Positions 17,621 through 27,955 are shown, counted from the stretch's first letter. The stretch is 64,000 nucleotides of DNA from Mucilaginibacter limnophilus (GCF_004005815.1 NZ_SACK01000011.1:34438-98437); one strand, 5' to 3'. Made by a program: numbers and translations. Notes: a model not told the origin generated them from the sequence alone.

Positions 17621-19069
17621 TTAACAAATCTGTACAGTTTCGGTATTTAATAATTTACCCAGTTTTATAATTTTAGCAGCGATATGCCCTTTGCCAATAG
17701 CGCAATGATGAGCCGGGCCTTGCGAGTTCCAGCTTTCAACAAACCCTCTCGCCCCTATCGAAAATCTATAACGGCTATTGGTATTACCTATCTCTAGTAT
17801 CGGCCCGGCAACTGATTCACCCTCGGCAACCAGAAACATCAGGCTACCCTCAGAAGTTTCTACTACTGATAATAAGGTTACTTCGCCATATTTAACAGAC
17901 ATTTCAACAGACAGGCCGTTACCAACTTTACCGTGATAAACTTGTAGCGGTTTTACCTTAATTTTACCTTCGGCAATGGTTGGATGGCAGGGGCCGTCAT
18001 GTCCCATCAGCACCACATCGTCGTTATAATCCATGGCGTAATATTCTGTGAAAGATCCGCCTGCGTTAAAGCTGTCCATTATTTTCATGGCCTGGGCATT
18101 CTTTACCTCATACTCGCCTGCTACCGGGGTGTGCCGCCCGGTTAATAGCGAGTTGCCCAAGATAACAGAGGTCATGGTATTTTCGTTTTGGACGTTTCCT
18201 GTTCCTTTATGGTAGTAGGCTAATGAACCGAGGTTATGCTCTTTTACAAGTATATCAAGCGCAACTGCTGTTTGTGCGGCCCGTTCCAGTTCATGGCGCG
18301 TGCAGTCGTGCTGAATGTCGAAATAATTATTAAACTCTATTAGTTTCTCATTAATCTGCGCCTGATTAACCGTTTCGCGTATGGCCGACAACTCGTCTAC
18401 TTCGATAACCTCGATATGCCCGCCGAAAACCGCACATTGCAGGGTAAAATCTGTGTAAATATCAAGCATCCCCCCGTAATAATTGCCCATTACACCCAGG
18501 CGGTTATTATACATAACATAGGCTACACGGGCGGCTGCTATCCATTCTTCAACCTCTTTCCAAACATATGGGTCGTTATGCAACATGCCGGTAATTTGGA
18601 AAAAAGGAATATTTGCACGGTTAAATACGTTAGCTATTTCGGGTACGGGGCAGGCCGAACAAAAGGCAAGCCACTCGCCTGTCATGGCTCTACGGTTCGC
18701 CATTTTATTAAATTTACTGTAATCAATAGCCGCTTCGGGCACCAGGTTTAAAATAACTACCGGAACCTTAGCCTTTCTAACCACTGGCAATACCGTTGAT
18801 GATAAAGCATAGGTGGTAACATATAAAAAAATAATATCTACATCCCGCTCTTTAAAACGCCTACCCGACTCAAATGCTTTTTCAGGCGTATCAACCAGGC
18901 CCTCATTAACTATTTCGGCGCCAAAACTTTTCAGGTTTTCCTCTACCACACTTATATAACCAGTCAGCCGTTCCTCTAAACCGTCAAATTGCTCCCAATA
19001 AGTTTGTAACCCGATACCGAACAGCCCGACTTTTATATTTATATTATTAACCCTACCGTTTATGCCCAT
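17621..19069 (-). CDS. L-arabinose/L-fucose isomerase-family protein
   Basis: A 482-residue cytoplasmic protein (no signal peptide) with the AraA-like fold: an N-terminal Rossmann-type domain (VGLFGIGLQTYWEQF near 13; VDIIFLYVTTYALSSTV near 77) and a C-terminal metal-binding domain. Candidate metal ligands, by analogy with AraA, are the Glu in GEYEVK, the Glu in FTEYYAMD, the His in LMGHDGPCH and the His near the end (AHHCAIGKGH). Length is close to AraA (about 500). It is the last gene of the GH106/GH43 operon, 65 bp after GH43, and probably interconverts an aldose and ketose released by those enzymes. The substrate could be arabinose, fucose, rhamnose or another deoxy sugar; it is too divergent for the symbol araA. 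Confidence 0.8.
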   Translation of the reverse strand: MGINGRVNNINIKVGLFGIGLQTYWEQFDGLEERLTGYISVVEENLKSFGAEIVNEGLVDTPEKAFESGRRFKERDVDIIFLYVTTYALSSTVLPVVRKAKVPVVILNLVPEAAIDYSKFNKMANRRAMTGEWLAFCSACPVPEIANVFNRANIPFFQITGMLHNDPYVWKEVEEWIAAARVAYVMYNNRLGVMGNYYGGMLDIYTDFTLQCAVFGGHIEVIEVDELSAIRETVNQAQINEKLIEFNNYFDIQHDCTRHELERAAQTAVALDILVKEHNLGSLAYYHKGTGNVQNENTMTSVILGNSLLTGRHTPVAGEYEVKNAQAMKIMDSFNAGGSFTEYYAMDYNDDVVLMGHDGPCHPTIAEGKIKVKPLQVYHGKVGNGLSVEMSVKYGEVTLLSVVETSEGSLMFLVAEGESVAGPILEIGNTNSRYRFSIGARGFVESWNSQGPAHHCAIGKGHIAAKIIKLGKLLNTETVQIC

Positions 19070-19134
19070 CTGTATTATATATTCTATTCGTGTTTTATTG
19101 ATTGATATTTTTGATTTGCAGTGTCTCAGTATCG

Positions 19135-20718
19135 TTATTCCACATAAGTTTCAAATCGTAACGTGCGGTTTGTTTCGACAGTAAAAGTTTTACCGCTATC
19201 ATTACTAATCGCTGCGCCACCGCCTGGGTATGGCGCGAGATCATTATACTGAAAACTATAACATCCTTTTGTTGATGCCGAGTGTACCACTATGCCGTAC
19301 TTCACTCCTGCTTTTACAATACCACTCATTTTTACGGTTATTACTTTGGGCGACCAGCCAATAGTGGCGGCATCAATGGTATTTACACTAATTGGCTTTC
19401 CGCTGATTTGCCCATTGGCACCTGTTTTATAAAGTTCAAAAGACAAGCCGGCATCCGGATAACCACTTTTTGAAGTAATAAACTTCAACGAAGTTAATTC
19501 ACCTGTACGCTTAGCTGTAAAAGCCTGCATACGCCAAAGGCTATTGCCAATATCGCAATGGGTAGTAAAACCTGAGCTGCCGGATGTGTTATCCAATTTG
19601 TTTTTTACCTGTTTAGATCTCGATAAAGCTTTAGCGGAATGTGTTAAAGTTACCGTTTTCTCGCATTTCATTGGATTTATAGCGCCATCTGCAGCAAAGG
19701 TTAGCGGAGCCCAATAATAGTTAGCTAATGCTTCGTTTTTAGCCGCATTGTTCCATAAGTCGCTGCCGAATATATACACCATTTCGCCGCTTACTTTTAT
19801 GGCCGATACAAAGGATGGTTGCCCGCCGCATGAGTTATCACTTATTTTAATCGGTGCCGACCATGCCCCTAAAGGCGATTTAGCCGTACAATAAGAAGCG
19901 CCTGTGCCTGAACAATAGCCACAATTAGGGTCAGAAAAAATCACGTAATAAATCCCGTTGCGTTTAAACAGGCAGGGTGCTTCGGTATTTGCCTGGGTAA
20001 CCGATTTTACTACTTCACCGGTACCGGTAAGGTAATCGTCGGTCAGTTTCTCTATCGCTATGGCACCTTTCGCACGCCAGTCGGTGTAAGCCAGATAGGC
20101 TGTGCCATCATCATCTACAAAAGTATCATGGTCGCCATTGTTTAAACCTGCAACCGGCATATCCGAGTTAATGGCCAGTTTGGGTTCAGCAACCTCTGTA
20201 AACGGTCCGCGCGGCGTTTTGCTGGTAAAAACCCGATAACCAACCCTGTTATCATAAACGTTTATCCATAATACATACAGTTGTGTTTTACTGTTATAAA
20301 TAACATGCGGGCGAAAACAGCCATAGGTTTTACCATCACAACGGGTTTGCCATAATTCGGTTTTGGCATCGAACAGGAATCCACGGTCAGTCCAGTTCAC
20401 CAAATCAGTTGAAGAGTAAGCTTTAAAACCGCAAAATGGCGCTATTTTATTTCCCCACTCAAAACCACAATCGTAACTTGTACCATATAAATAATATACA
20501 CCGTTAAAAAGGGCTATCTCACCATCGTGTGCATCAATGGCATCGCCAAGTTGATCGTATCGGGTAACCTGTTTGCCCAGACTGTTGAAATTAACATAGG
20601 TAGCTTTTTTTGATGCTTTACCGGCCGACTGTGCATTAACATACCCGGTTGCTATTAGAAATATCGATTGCAACAGCATATATTTCCGTATCAGCGGTTT
20701 ATTATTTTTAAAAATCAT
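19135..20718 (-). CDS. Secreted GH43-family beta-propeller glycosidase with C-terminal beta-sandwich
   Basis: A 527-residue exported protein (signal peptide to about residue 30, YVNA/Q). The five-bladed propeller spans about 55-360. The likely catalytic base is D65 in the AHDGEI motif, the pKa modulator an Asp in the NNGDHDTFVDDDG region, and the general acid the Glu in NTEAPCLFKRNGIYY; these are the three GH43 positions. About 375-527 is a beta-sandwich of carbohydrate-binding type. It lies 12 bp after the GH106 gene, so translation is probably coupled. GH43 members act mostly on arabinofuranosides, xylosides or galactosides; the subfamily cannot be fixed here. Confidence 0.85.
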   Translation of the reverse strand: MIFKNNKPLIRKYMLLQSIFLIATGYVNAQSAGKASKKATYVNFNSLGKQVTRYDQLGDAIDAHDGEIALFNGVYYLYGTSYDCGFEWGNKIAPFCGFKAYSSTDLVNWTDRGFLFDAKTELWQTRCDGKTYGCFRPHVIYNSKTQLYVLWINVYDNRVGYRVFTSKTPRGPFTEVAEPKLAINSDMPVAGLNNGDHDTFVDDDGTAYLAYTDWRAKGAIAIEKLTDDYLTGTGEVVKSVTQANTEAPCLFKRNGIYYVIFSDPNCGYCSGTGASYCTAKSPLGAWSAPIKISDNSCGGQPSFVSAIKVSGEMVYIFGSDLWNNAAKNEALANYYWAPLTFAADGAINPMKCEKTVTLTHSAKALSRSKQVKNKLDNTSGSSGFTTHCDIGNSLWRMQAFTAKRTGELTSLKFITSKSGYPDAGLSFELYKTGANGQISGKPISVNTIDAATIGWSPKVITVKMSGIVKAGVKYGIVVHSASTKGCYSFQYNDLAPYPGGGAAISNDSGKTFTVETNRTLRFETYVE

Positions 20719-20730
20719 GATGTGAAATAT

Positions 20731-23727
20731 TTATAGTTTTTGTTTAATGGTTACCGGGCCTAACAATCCCGAACTAAACAAAGGCGACTTGCTATTATAA
20801 AACCGGTGTGTTGAAAATGTGTTGCGTTTGCTGGGACGGGGTTGTTTTTTTAAGAGCCATTCGGGCCAATGCCCGTTTTTTATTCCATCGTCCGGCCGGT
20901 TCTCGTCACCTATCAGTCTGTTCGGCCATAAATTAACAACTTCAATTTCCAATTGATTATTTTCTTGCAATACAGCAGTGGATATGTCAACCATCCATGG
21001 CGCCGTCCATAGCACGCCCAAATCGGTTCCATTTAGTTTAACGCGCGCCATATTTTTAACATCGCCTAAATGTAAATATAAGCGTTTGCCCCCTGTTATG
21101 CCTGTTGATGGAACATCGAAACTTTTTTTATAAACCGCTGTGCCCGAGTAGTATTTTATACCTTCCTCGGACCGCTTTGTCCAGTCGATCAAAGCATCGA
21201 ATTTTATATTTTCAGGGCCACCCCATTTAATATCAAAACTAACTTCCCATGAGCCATTTATTTCGGCAATAGTTTGCTCAGTAACCAGTTTACTCGTATT
21301 AGTGGCTGTCCATTTATTAGTTTCTGCAAAAACAATGAATGCACTTTCATAGGCATCTAAATGCAAGGGTATACTTGTATTGCTATTACTTACCGTGAAA
21401 TTATCAAGTCGTGTAATTTTCCCGTTAATGGCATTCCATAATTCGGGCGAACCAATTTTAGTCCGAAATGTGCCGTTAAAATCAACCGGCTGGTTTGTGG
21501 TGTTTGATACGAAATACATATCCCAGCCATTTGCTGTACGATGGGTGTACCTGATAGCCTGGTTTGTACTAAAATCTTCACTAATGTTTTTTGCACGAAG
21601 CAGATTAGCTATAACGTCATATTTCGGATAAAGGTTATCTATGTTTTCACGGTAAGCACTGCCCCATATCACTTCGCCTAAGCCATATTTACCGCGCGTT
21701 TCTGTTAATGCGTTTTGCATTGGCCCCCATATTTGCCTGCCTAGCGTTTTAATATTTTTATCGCAAAGCGGATAATTCTCAAGGCTTGGAGATCGTAACG
21801 GGGCACTACCTACTATCGTAGCGCCTTGTTTGACCAGTTCACCAATTTTGGCAAGCAGCTTTGGTGTCATCGTCTCGATAACAGGCAAAACCAGCATGCG
21901 GTATGCAGCGCCGGAAGGGAATATTATCTGTTTGTTTTTCACATAAGCGCCCATTAGCTGCGATGGCGCACAACCATCAAAGTTATAGCCTCTTCTATCG
22001 CCAATAGTATCGCCTTTTATGGCCGATGCCGGTGGAACAAAAACATGCGGAGAACCTTCGGGCGTTAAATAAAGGATATCGGCAACTGTGCGGCCTTGTT
22101 GTAATAAGTATTGGCAACGGGTTACGTAATCATGATAACCGCTCACCATTGGCCACCAGGTTTGGCTTCTGTCCCAATGCACGCCATAGGGACCCATAGT
22201 GGCGCCCGGTTTTAATGAATCGGGCAGGAATTGGTTTTGGAACGTGTGATACACAAACTGGTTGATGCCCGCGGCAAACGCCCAATCGCCCTGGTTTTTC
22301 ATAGCACCGGGGTATTGTTTCCAGCCTTCGTCATTCTGCGATGTAAAAGCTTCAGCAGCTATCTGCGATTTGCCGCCTACATGGCCTATTGATGTAGCCT
22401 CAATAACGCTATAGGTTGAATTAAAACCGAAACCCTTGCTCCAAAATTCGCCCATGGGTATATCGGCAATGCTGCCCAATTCAAGGTCGGCAGTGGGGTT
22501 CATATCATAAGGCTCAATAGATAGCAGCAGATTTTGGCGCTTACCATACGCTTTAACATGCCGGGCATGGTTCTCCAAAACCAACTCTTGAGAAGTTTGC
22601 CGCAAATCCCACAAAAAGCGCTCGCTTTCCTGTAAACTGCCTACAATATTGCCGGCATAAACCGGGTAATATTTTAGGGGATCGTATCCGCGCCTGCGCA
22701 GAAACTCCTGCCTGAACCTGCCGGTCCAGTTTTGCGCGCTCATTTCCCAGCTATCCATGTGCAGGCGTTTTAAACCGCCGGGTATATTTTTTTGTGGCTT
22801 ATCAATTTTATTAAGCAATTTGCCTATATAGGTATCTAAATGCGTATTAAGCGCTGTTGTATCAAACTTATCAACCTCAAAGCCTAACCCGGGTACGGGC
22901 GCAGGGCGTGTAATGGCGCCATTGTTACGGCTGCCAAAGCGCATTATTACCCATTTACCCGATGGCGGTGTCCAGTTCAACGTTCCGTCGGCCTCCATTT
23001 TACCTGTTAGGTCAATAATGCGGCTTTTGTTAATGATATTGTTTTTATCAATAGATGCAATGCCCGGCGACGGCAAGTATGGTTTTACTACAGCCGAACT
23101 ATATGGCGCCCTGTAATAAAGCGCTTTTTCTTCATAGTCTATTATTTGTTTTATCTCTTCTGTTACAGGGAAGGCCAGTACGGCGACATCTTCATAATAA
23201 CGGTTCCATTCGGCTTTAATCTCGTCGGTTAGGCTACCTTCGCCAAAAAAAGGTTTTTTGGGTAAAGGTACTGGCAACATGATCTTTTGCTTATTGCCTG
23301 CTGTAACTATAGTTTGGCTTGAAACAAGATGCTGCATAGATTGCTGCGGCTTAACCCACGGCCCGCCACTGCCCGTCCAACCGGGGCCTATGCCCAGTGT
23401 TATTTCTATTCCCAGCCTGCGGGCTTCTTTTTCGGCATGGGCAAACAGGCTTATCCATTCGTCGCTCAAAAAATCAACCGGACCTCTGGGAATACCTACA
23501 TTCACTTCTAAAAAAATAAGGTTGCCAATGCCCGCTTTTTTCATCGATTCAAGGTCTTTAGTGATTGATTCGGCAGTCATATTACCATCCATAAAATACC
23601 AGTAAACGCCGGGTTTAGCATAATCAGGCGGATGCAAAAAATTCTTTTTCATTTCGTGCATCTGTGCACAGGCAGGGTTAAGCCTGCATAAAAGTAAAAG
23701 AAGAGCAACTATAGCGTATTTGTACAT
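20731..23727 (-). CDS. Secreted GH106-type alpha-L-rhamnosidase
   Basis: A 998-residue exported protein (signal peptide to about 22, PACAQ). The N-terminal segment PGVYWYFMDGNMT followed by the helix pattern KDLESMKKAGIGNLIFLEV is the typical GH106 opening, and GLKRLHMDSWE followed by NWTGRF and RRRGYDPLKYYP is the family core. The C-terminal part includes a GH2-like jelly roll (about 860-950, ending GVLWTAPWMVDI). GH106 enzymes remove alpha-L-rhamnose with inversion, for example from rhamnogalacturonan II. It leads the operon with GH43 and the isomerase and lies downstream of operator copy C. The family assignment is strong; the linkage is unknown. Confidence 0.88.
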   Translation of the reverse strand: MYKYAIVALLLLLCRLNPACAQMHEMKKNFLHPPDYAKPGVYWYFMDGNMTAESITKDLESMKKAGIGNLIFLEVNVGIPRGPVDFLSDEWISLFAHAEKEARRLGIEITLGIGPGWTGSGGPWVKPQQSMQHLVSSQTIVTAGNKQKIMLPVPLPKKPFFGEGSLTDEIKAEWNRYYEDVAVLAFPVTEEIKQIIDYEEKALYYRAPYSSAVVKPYLPSPGIASIDKNNIINKSRIIDLTGKMEADGTLNWTPPSGKWVIMRFGSRNNGAITRPAPVPGLGFEVDKFDTTALNTHLDTYIGKLLNKIDKPQKNIPGGLKRLHMDSWEMSAQNWTGRFRQEFLRRRGYDPLKYYPVYAGNIVGSLQESERFLWDLRQTSQELVLENHARHVKAYGKRQNLLLSIEPYDMNPTADLELGSIADIPMGEFWSKGFGFNSTYSVIEATSIGHVGGKSQIAAEAFTSQNDEGWKQYPGAMKNQGDWAFAAGINQFVYHTFQNQFLPDSLKPGATMGPYGVHWDRSQTWWPMVSGYHDYVTRCQYLLQQGRTVADILYLTPEGSPHVFVPPASAIKGDTIGDRRGYNFDGCAPSQLMGAYVKNKQIIFPSGAAYRMLVLPVIETMTPKLLAKIGELVKQGATIVGSAPLRSPSLENYPLCDKNIKTLGRQIWGPMQNALTETRGKYGLGEVIWGSAYRENIDNLYPKYDVIANLLRAKNISEDFSTNQAIRYTHRTANGWDMYFVSNTTNQPVDFNGTFRTKIGSPELWNAINGKITRLDNFTVSNSNTSIPLHLDAYESAFIVFAETNKWTATNTSKLVTEQTIAEINGSWEVSFDIKWGGPENIKFDALIDWTKRSEEGIKYYSGTAVYKKSFDVPSTGITGGKRLYLHLGDVKNMARVKLNGTDLGVLWTAPWMVDISTAVLQENNQLEIEVVNLWPNRLIGDENRPDDGIKNGHWPEWLLKKQPRPSKRNTFSTHRFYNSKSPLFSSGLLGPVTIKQKL

Positions 23728-24138
23728 TACAGCGTTTTCTATTTAAGTTTTATAATAAGGTTACGTTAGCTATCCAACGAGATAAGCTTTACGGCAAATG
23801 GTTTCATTTAACAAAACATCGAGCACAGGTGCTTGCAACTTCAGTTCAAAAGTATCCGAACTGACATGCCTTAGAAATAGATGATTTGATAAATCAGTTA
23901 TAAATTTTGACACATCAGAAAAGCAGTGTAAATACTACACATACTTTCACGTGAACAATTGGTTATAAATGCAATGAAAAGAATGTATATAATAAGCATT
24001 TAAACGCATGGATAATTGCTATTATGCCTGAGTGTTATCAGCATGCATCAAAAAGTTGGTGGAGTAAAAAAATTTGGTGATAGCCTTCGGCTTTTCAGCG
24101 AGAATGGCCTCAATAAATTATGATAGAAAATGCCAGGC
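23728..24138. other. 411-bp intergenic region with operator copy C
   Basis: It lies between the AraC gene at 24139 and the GH106 operon, all minus strand. It holds operator copy C at 23885-23911 and presumably the operon promoter. I see no coding stretch or strong hairpin. Confidence 0.6.
23885..23911 (-). promoter_or_regulatory. Proposed AraC operator, copy C
   Basis: TTTGATAAAT-N11-TTTGAC on the plus strand, about 158 bp upstream of the GH106 start and oriented toward it. Nineteen bases beginning at 23876 (AATAGATGATTTGATAAAT) are identical to the sequence at 41852-41870 in copy D, so these two copies share more than the core half-sites. Confidence 0.65.
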
Positions 24139-25026
24139 TCACGACCATTGCGAAAGGCATTTTTTGCGGTACTCGGTAGGTGTTAAACCCGTTTTTTCCC
24201 TGAATACTTTGGAGAAGTAAAAGTTTGATTCGAAGCTTAGATCGACAGCTATTTGCTTAACCGAATAATCGGGACTGTTCAACAGTTCCTTCGCTTTTTC
24301 AATTTTTAGCTGGATGTAATACTGACCAGGAGACAGGCCGGTATAATTTTTAAACAACTTACGGAAACGCGAGTAGCCGACATTTAATTCAACGGCAGCA
24401 CTTTCGGGCGAGTAATAGCTATTGATATTTTCACGAAAAAGCAGTCTGGCTTTATCGATGATAATTTCTTCTTCTTTATTTTCGACCAGGTTCTGCCGGG
24501 ATATGGCATTAAACGTACCGATGAGATGAAGTACCGCTCCAGATATCATAGGCTGATAACCCGGTGTTTCCTGCCTTGTTTTTTGGATGATACCATCAAA
24601 CAGGTTAAAAACAGCTTCGTTAAAACCTATAAAAATGCAGGGATGCTCAGGCTTTATAAAATTGTTTACCAGCAGGTTATCAACAATCTTACCCTTTACA
24701 CCTACCCAATATTCATCCCAGCCGGTGTCGCTGTCGGGTTTGTATCGGTGTTTTTCGCCGGGGAAAAGTACGATGATGGTACCGGCTTTAACGGATGATT
24801 GTTTACAACTATCTGATTCGAAAATACCTTTGCCTTTAGTGATATATATAATCTGAAACTCTTGAAGTATGCGCCAACTGTTCCAGTTAAAATAGTGGTG
24901 AGCAGGGTGATTAAGCATAGGATAAGTGTGTGATGCCTCAATATGTGTGCAGCCGGCATTCAGCACCGTTAGCCCCCATCGTTCGTCCTCTTTACTTACT
25001 GGAAGATATTTATAATAATTGATCAT
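24139..25026 (-). CDS. AraC-family transcriptional regulator with cupin sensor domain
   Basis: 295 residues, a full-length paralog of the protein at 10987. Residues about 30-150 form the cupin sensor (HYFNWNSWRILQEFQIIYI; later GTIIVLFPGEKHRY), and about 195-290 the AraC double HTH (GYSRFRKLFKNYTG; IAVDLSFESNFYFSKVFREK). It lies just upstream of the GH106 operon in the same direction and is divergent from the (alpha/alpha)6-barrel gene at 25356; both flanking intergenic regions hold operator copies, so it is the best candidate regulator for operons on both sides. Confidence 0.92.
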   Translation of the reverse strand: MINYYKYLPVSKEDERWGLTVLNAGCTHIEASHTYPMLNHPAHHYFNWNSWRILQEFQIIYITKGKGIFESDSCKQSSVKAGTIIVLFPGEKHRYKPDSDTGWDEYWVGVKGKIVDNLLVNNFIKPEHPCIFIGFNEAVFNLFDGIIQKTRQETPGYQPMISGAVLHLIGTFNAISRQNLVENKEEEIIIDKARLLFRENINSYYSPESAAVELNVGYSRFRKLFKNYTGLSPGQYYIQLKIEKAKELLNSPDYSVKQIAVDLSFESNFYFSKVFREKTGLTPTEYRKKCLSQWS

Positions 25027-25355
25027 ATGCGTAATAAATTACATAATTTAAGTGCCCCCTAAACACCTACCGCTTACGGTAATAAGACCACTATTAAATT
25101 GTCTTTATTTAACAGTGCTAATTTTACGATTAATATTTAAACATCAATAATCAAAACTCGGCTGTTTTGATAACAATATTACATAATGTTGAAAGATGTC
25201 GTTCTTTTTATTACTTGAGTTTTAGAAAAAAAAACAGCTTGTAACATATATCAAAAAATACAAATAATGCTGCTTTAATTACAAACTAAAATCATTTCAT
25301 TGGTATAGTTTTGATCTGATAAACCTGAAGAATATTAGTATTTAATCTATATAAA
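25027..25355. other. 329-bp divergent promoter region
   Basis: It lies between the divergent AraC gene (start 25026) and the barrel protein gene (start 25356). It is strongly A/T rich and contains the weak operator copy E at 25229-25255. No coding stretch is apparent. Confidence 0.6.
25229..25255 (+). promoter_or_regulatory. Proposed AraC operator, copy E (one half-site degenerate)
   Basis: Gene-ward (plus) reading is AAAAAA-N11-ATATATCAAA. The proximal half-site is identical to copies A and B and the 11-base spacing is kept, but the distal GTCAAA half-site is replaced by an A-run. It ends about 100 bp upstream of the gene at 25356. Orientation relative to the gene is the same as in the other copies. 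Confidence 0.4.
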
Positions 25356-27950
25356 ATGAATATATTAATCAAGTATAAAAGTACGTCAACATCAACTACG
25401 AAAAACCACAAGAAAGGTATTTTCCGACGATTCCGAAAAATACATAAACATCTATTTATAACCACTTTACTTGCAAGTATAGTAATAACAGCACAAAACA
25501 GCATCTATGCTTTTGACAAAAACACAAATGCCATAAAGATTAACCGCGCTACCAAAACAATTACCATTAGGCTACCCAATAAAACGTTAGCTATATTAAT
25601 AGATTACTCGCATGGCTGTGTCATAAAGCAATTGAACATAAAAGGCAAAAACACCCTGTCTGCATCGGGAATTTATACAGGGATAAAAACACACCAAAAC
25701 TCATTTACATCGGCCATGCAAATTAACGTTGTTAAAGTGGCTGAAAATGCAAACGGTGTCACGCTGAGCGGTATAAATTATGGTGATGACGCTGTTGAAA
25801 TTAAAGAGACCTGGAGTTTTAATATAAAAGGCGATAGGATAATCTGGAATATTAACCGCACCTATAAGAATAAAACCGTCCTTGATGACATGGCTTTCCC
25901 TGTATGGAATTTCCATGATCTGTCGGTATGGAAAGGCGGCATTTTAGATAACGGTGGAATGGTTTGGTGCAAATACCTGAAACAGGTAAATGATACTTAT
26001 GGCGTACATACAGGCGGCATAACTTTATGGAATGCCGAAACTGGCAATGGTTTGCGAATAATTCCGGTAATTGATAACAAGAGCCATATCGCCTCCAAAT
26101 ACTCGCACACTGAAAAAGGCGAATTCACCTGCACGCAACTAATAACCGATACTCAACTTCAGCAACGCTATAACTTAAGCCGGTTTGTAAATGGAAAAGC
26201 CGATGTGTTCGCCCCTTTTGAGGTGGAAAAAACAACCGTCAATGTATCATATGAATTGCAGTATATATATTATTTTAAAGAATATTCACGTGGTACATTA
26301 CCGGGTATTGATGCCGCTGCCGTACGTGAACTGATGAACACTACCGGCCGATATGGCGTAGTTGATAATAACATTATAGGTGCAAATGGCTGGTTAACCA
26401 ATTGGAAATGTTTGCACGAGCCATTCTTCGCCCAAATAGGCATGGCACTTAACGATAAAAATTACGTTCATAATATGGCGGCCACTCTTGACCAGGAACG
26501 AGATTTAGCCATGCTCCCTGATGGGCGTGTACTGTCGCGCTGGCATAATGCACCTGGCGATGAAATTCCCGGAACCTATAATCTTAAAACCGGTTATTAT
26601 GAAGCTATGTGGGGATATACAATTGATTCACAACCAGACTATGTAATTAATACCAGCGAGCAATTTGACCTGAGCGGCGACATAAAATGGCTGCGATCGC
26701 ATCAAAAAAGTTGCGAAAAGGCTCTTGACTGGCTCATAAAACGTGATGCCAATAATAACGGCATCTTCGAAATGATGAACAACAATATTGCCGAGAATAA
26801 GGCCAGCGACTGGCTGGATATTGTTTGGGCAAGTTATGAGAACGCCTTTGTAAATGCGCAAATGTATGAGGCACTTACACTTTGGGCTAATTGTGAAAAG
26901 ATACTCGGCGATGAGCAAAAGGCGGCTCACTATACAGATATAGCAGCTCGCCTTAAAACAGCCTTCAATAAACCGGTTGAAGAAGGCGGTTTTTGGTCGG
27001 CAAACAAGAAGCAGTATGTGTACTGGCGCGATAATGATGGCACAGTGCACGGCAATAATCTGGTTACGCCGGTAAACTTCGCGGCGATTGCTTTTGCATT
27101 GTGCGATAATCCTGAACGAATCAAACTGATACTTGACCAGATTGAACAACGAAGTGTACAGGAAAACTTGTTTCACTGGCCACTATGCTTCGATTCGTTC
27201 ACGCGCGAAGAAGTTTCTGGTGGTAACTGGCCCTTTCCTAAGTATGAGAATGGGGATATCTTCCCTACTTGGGGATATCTTGGTATTAGGGCCTATACTC
27301 ATTATGATAAGGCTATAGCCTTGAAGTACATAAATGCCCTGCTGAAGCAATACGAAAAGGATGGTCTGTCATCCCAAAGGTATAGTCGCCAAACTCAAAC
27401 TGGCTTGGGAGACGATATTTTGGCCGGAATTTGTACTAGTATTACAGCTTTATACCGCGATATATATGGCCTGCGCCCAAAATGGAACCGCATGGGTATT
27501 GAGCCTAATATGAGTAAAGTACTAAACGGCACCCAATTTTTGTATACGCTTCGGGATACGGTGTACAAGCTGCAGATAAGCGTTAACAACTACACCATGA
27601 GTACCACCGGCTTTTCTGTTAAAAGTAAGCAAGCCTTTGGTGCAAGCAAAACACGCAATACCTTAACCTTTTACCCTGATAACAGCGAAGTTAAAATGCT
27701 GCAAATAACCGCAACGTCTGCGCGACGCATAGATATGGAAGTTGATGCATGGCATGCAAATGTATTCTCCTTTATCATCACCTCAGCAAATAAGTACCAG
27801 TTCGATATTAAAGGCTTACAGCCAAATACAAGCTACCGGGTTAGGATGAATAACATAGTACAGCCTTTAAAAACAGATGCTAATGGTATCTTATCTTTTA
27901 GAAAAGAATGCAAAAAGCCTGTTAAATTTCACATACGCAAGGAGGCATAA
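25356..27950 (+). CDS. Secreted (alpha/alpha)6-barrel glycosidase-like protein, family not assigned
   Basis: 864 residues. The first 36 residues are basic and precede a hydrophobic stretch (about 37-49) with likely cleavage at IYA/F near 52; no better internal start is present. A beta-sandwich N-domain (about 55-300) is followed by a helical toroid (about 310-715) with tryptophan- and acid-rich loops: YEAMWGYTIDSQPDY, DWLDIVWASYENAFV and GGNWPFPKYENGDIFPTWGY, then a beta C-domain with the YGLRPKWNRMGIEPN turn seen at the end of many barrel glycosidases. It is not a clear GH78, GH94 or GH65 member by eye. The neighbouring isomerase begins 6 bp downstream, so the pair is co-translated; the enzyme probably releases the sugar that the isomerase handles (inference). 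Confidence 0.7.
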   Translation: MNILIKYKSTSTSTTKNHKKGIFRRFRKIHKHLFITTLLASIVITAQNSIYAFDKNTNAIKINRATKTITIRLPNKTLAILIDYSHGCVIKQLNIKGKNTLSASGIYTGIKTHQNSFTSAMQINVVKVAENANGVTLSGINYGDDAVEIKETWSFNIKGDRIIWNINRTYKNKTVLDDMAFPVWNFHDLSVWKGGILDNGGMVWCKYLKQVNDTYGVHTGGITLWNAETGNGLRIIPVIDNKSHIASKYSHTEKGEFTCTQLITDTQLQQRYNLSRFVNGKADVFAPFEVEKTTVNVSYELQYIYYFKEYSRGTLPGIDAAAVRELMNTTGRYGVVDNNIIGANGWLTNWKCLHEPFFAQIGMALNDKNYVHNMAATLDQERDLAMLPDGRVLSRWHNAPGDEIPGTYNLKTGYYEAMWGYTIDSQPDYVINTSEQFDLSGDIKWLRSHQKSCEKALDWLIKRDANNNGIFEMMNNNIAENKASDWLDIVWASYENAFVNAQMYEALTLWANCEKILGDEQKAAHYTDIAARLKTAFNKPVEEGGFWSANKKQYVYWRDNDGTVHGNNLVTPVNFAAIAFALCDNPERIKLILDQIEQRSVQENLFHWPLCFDSFTREEVSGGNWPFPKYENGDIFPTWGYLGIRAYTHYDKAIALKYINALLKQYEKDGLSSQRYSRQTQTGLGDDILAGICTSITALYRDIYGLRPKWNRMGIEPNMSKVLNGTQFLYTLRDTVYKLQISVNNYTMSTTGFSVKSKQAFGASKTRNTLTFYPDNSEVKMLQITATSARRIDMEVDAWHANVFSFIITSANKYQFDIKGLQPNTSYRVRMNNIVQPLKTDANGILSFRKECKKPVKFHIRKEA

Positions 27951-27955
27951 AGCCT

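Noticed and set aside
26628..27176. Minus-strand open frame opposite the barrel protein (182 codons)
   Set aside because: It is fully antisense to a strong coding region, with no signature.
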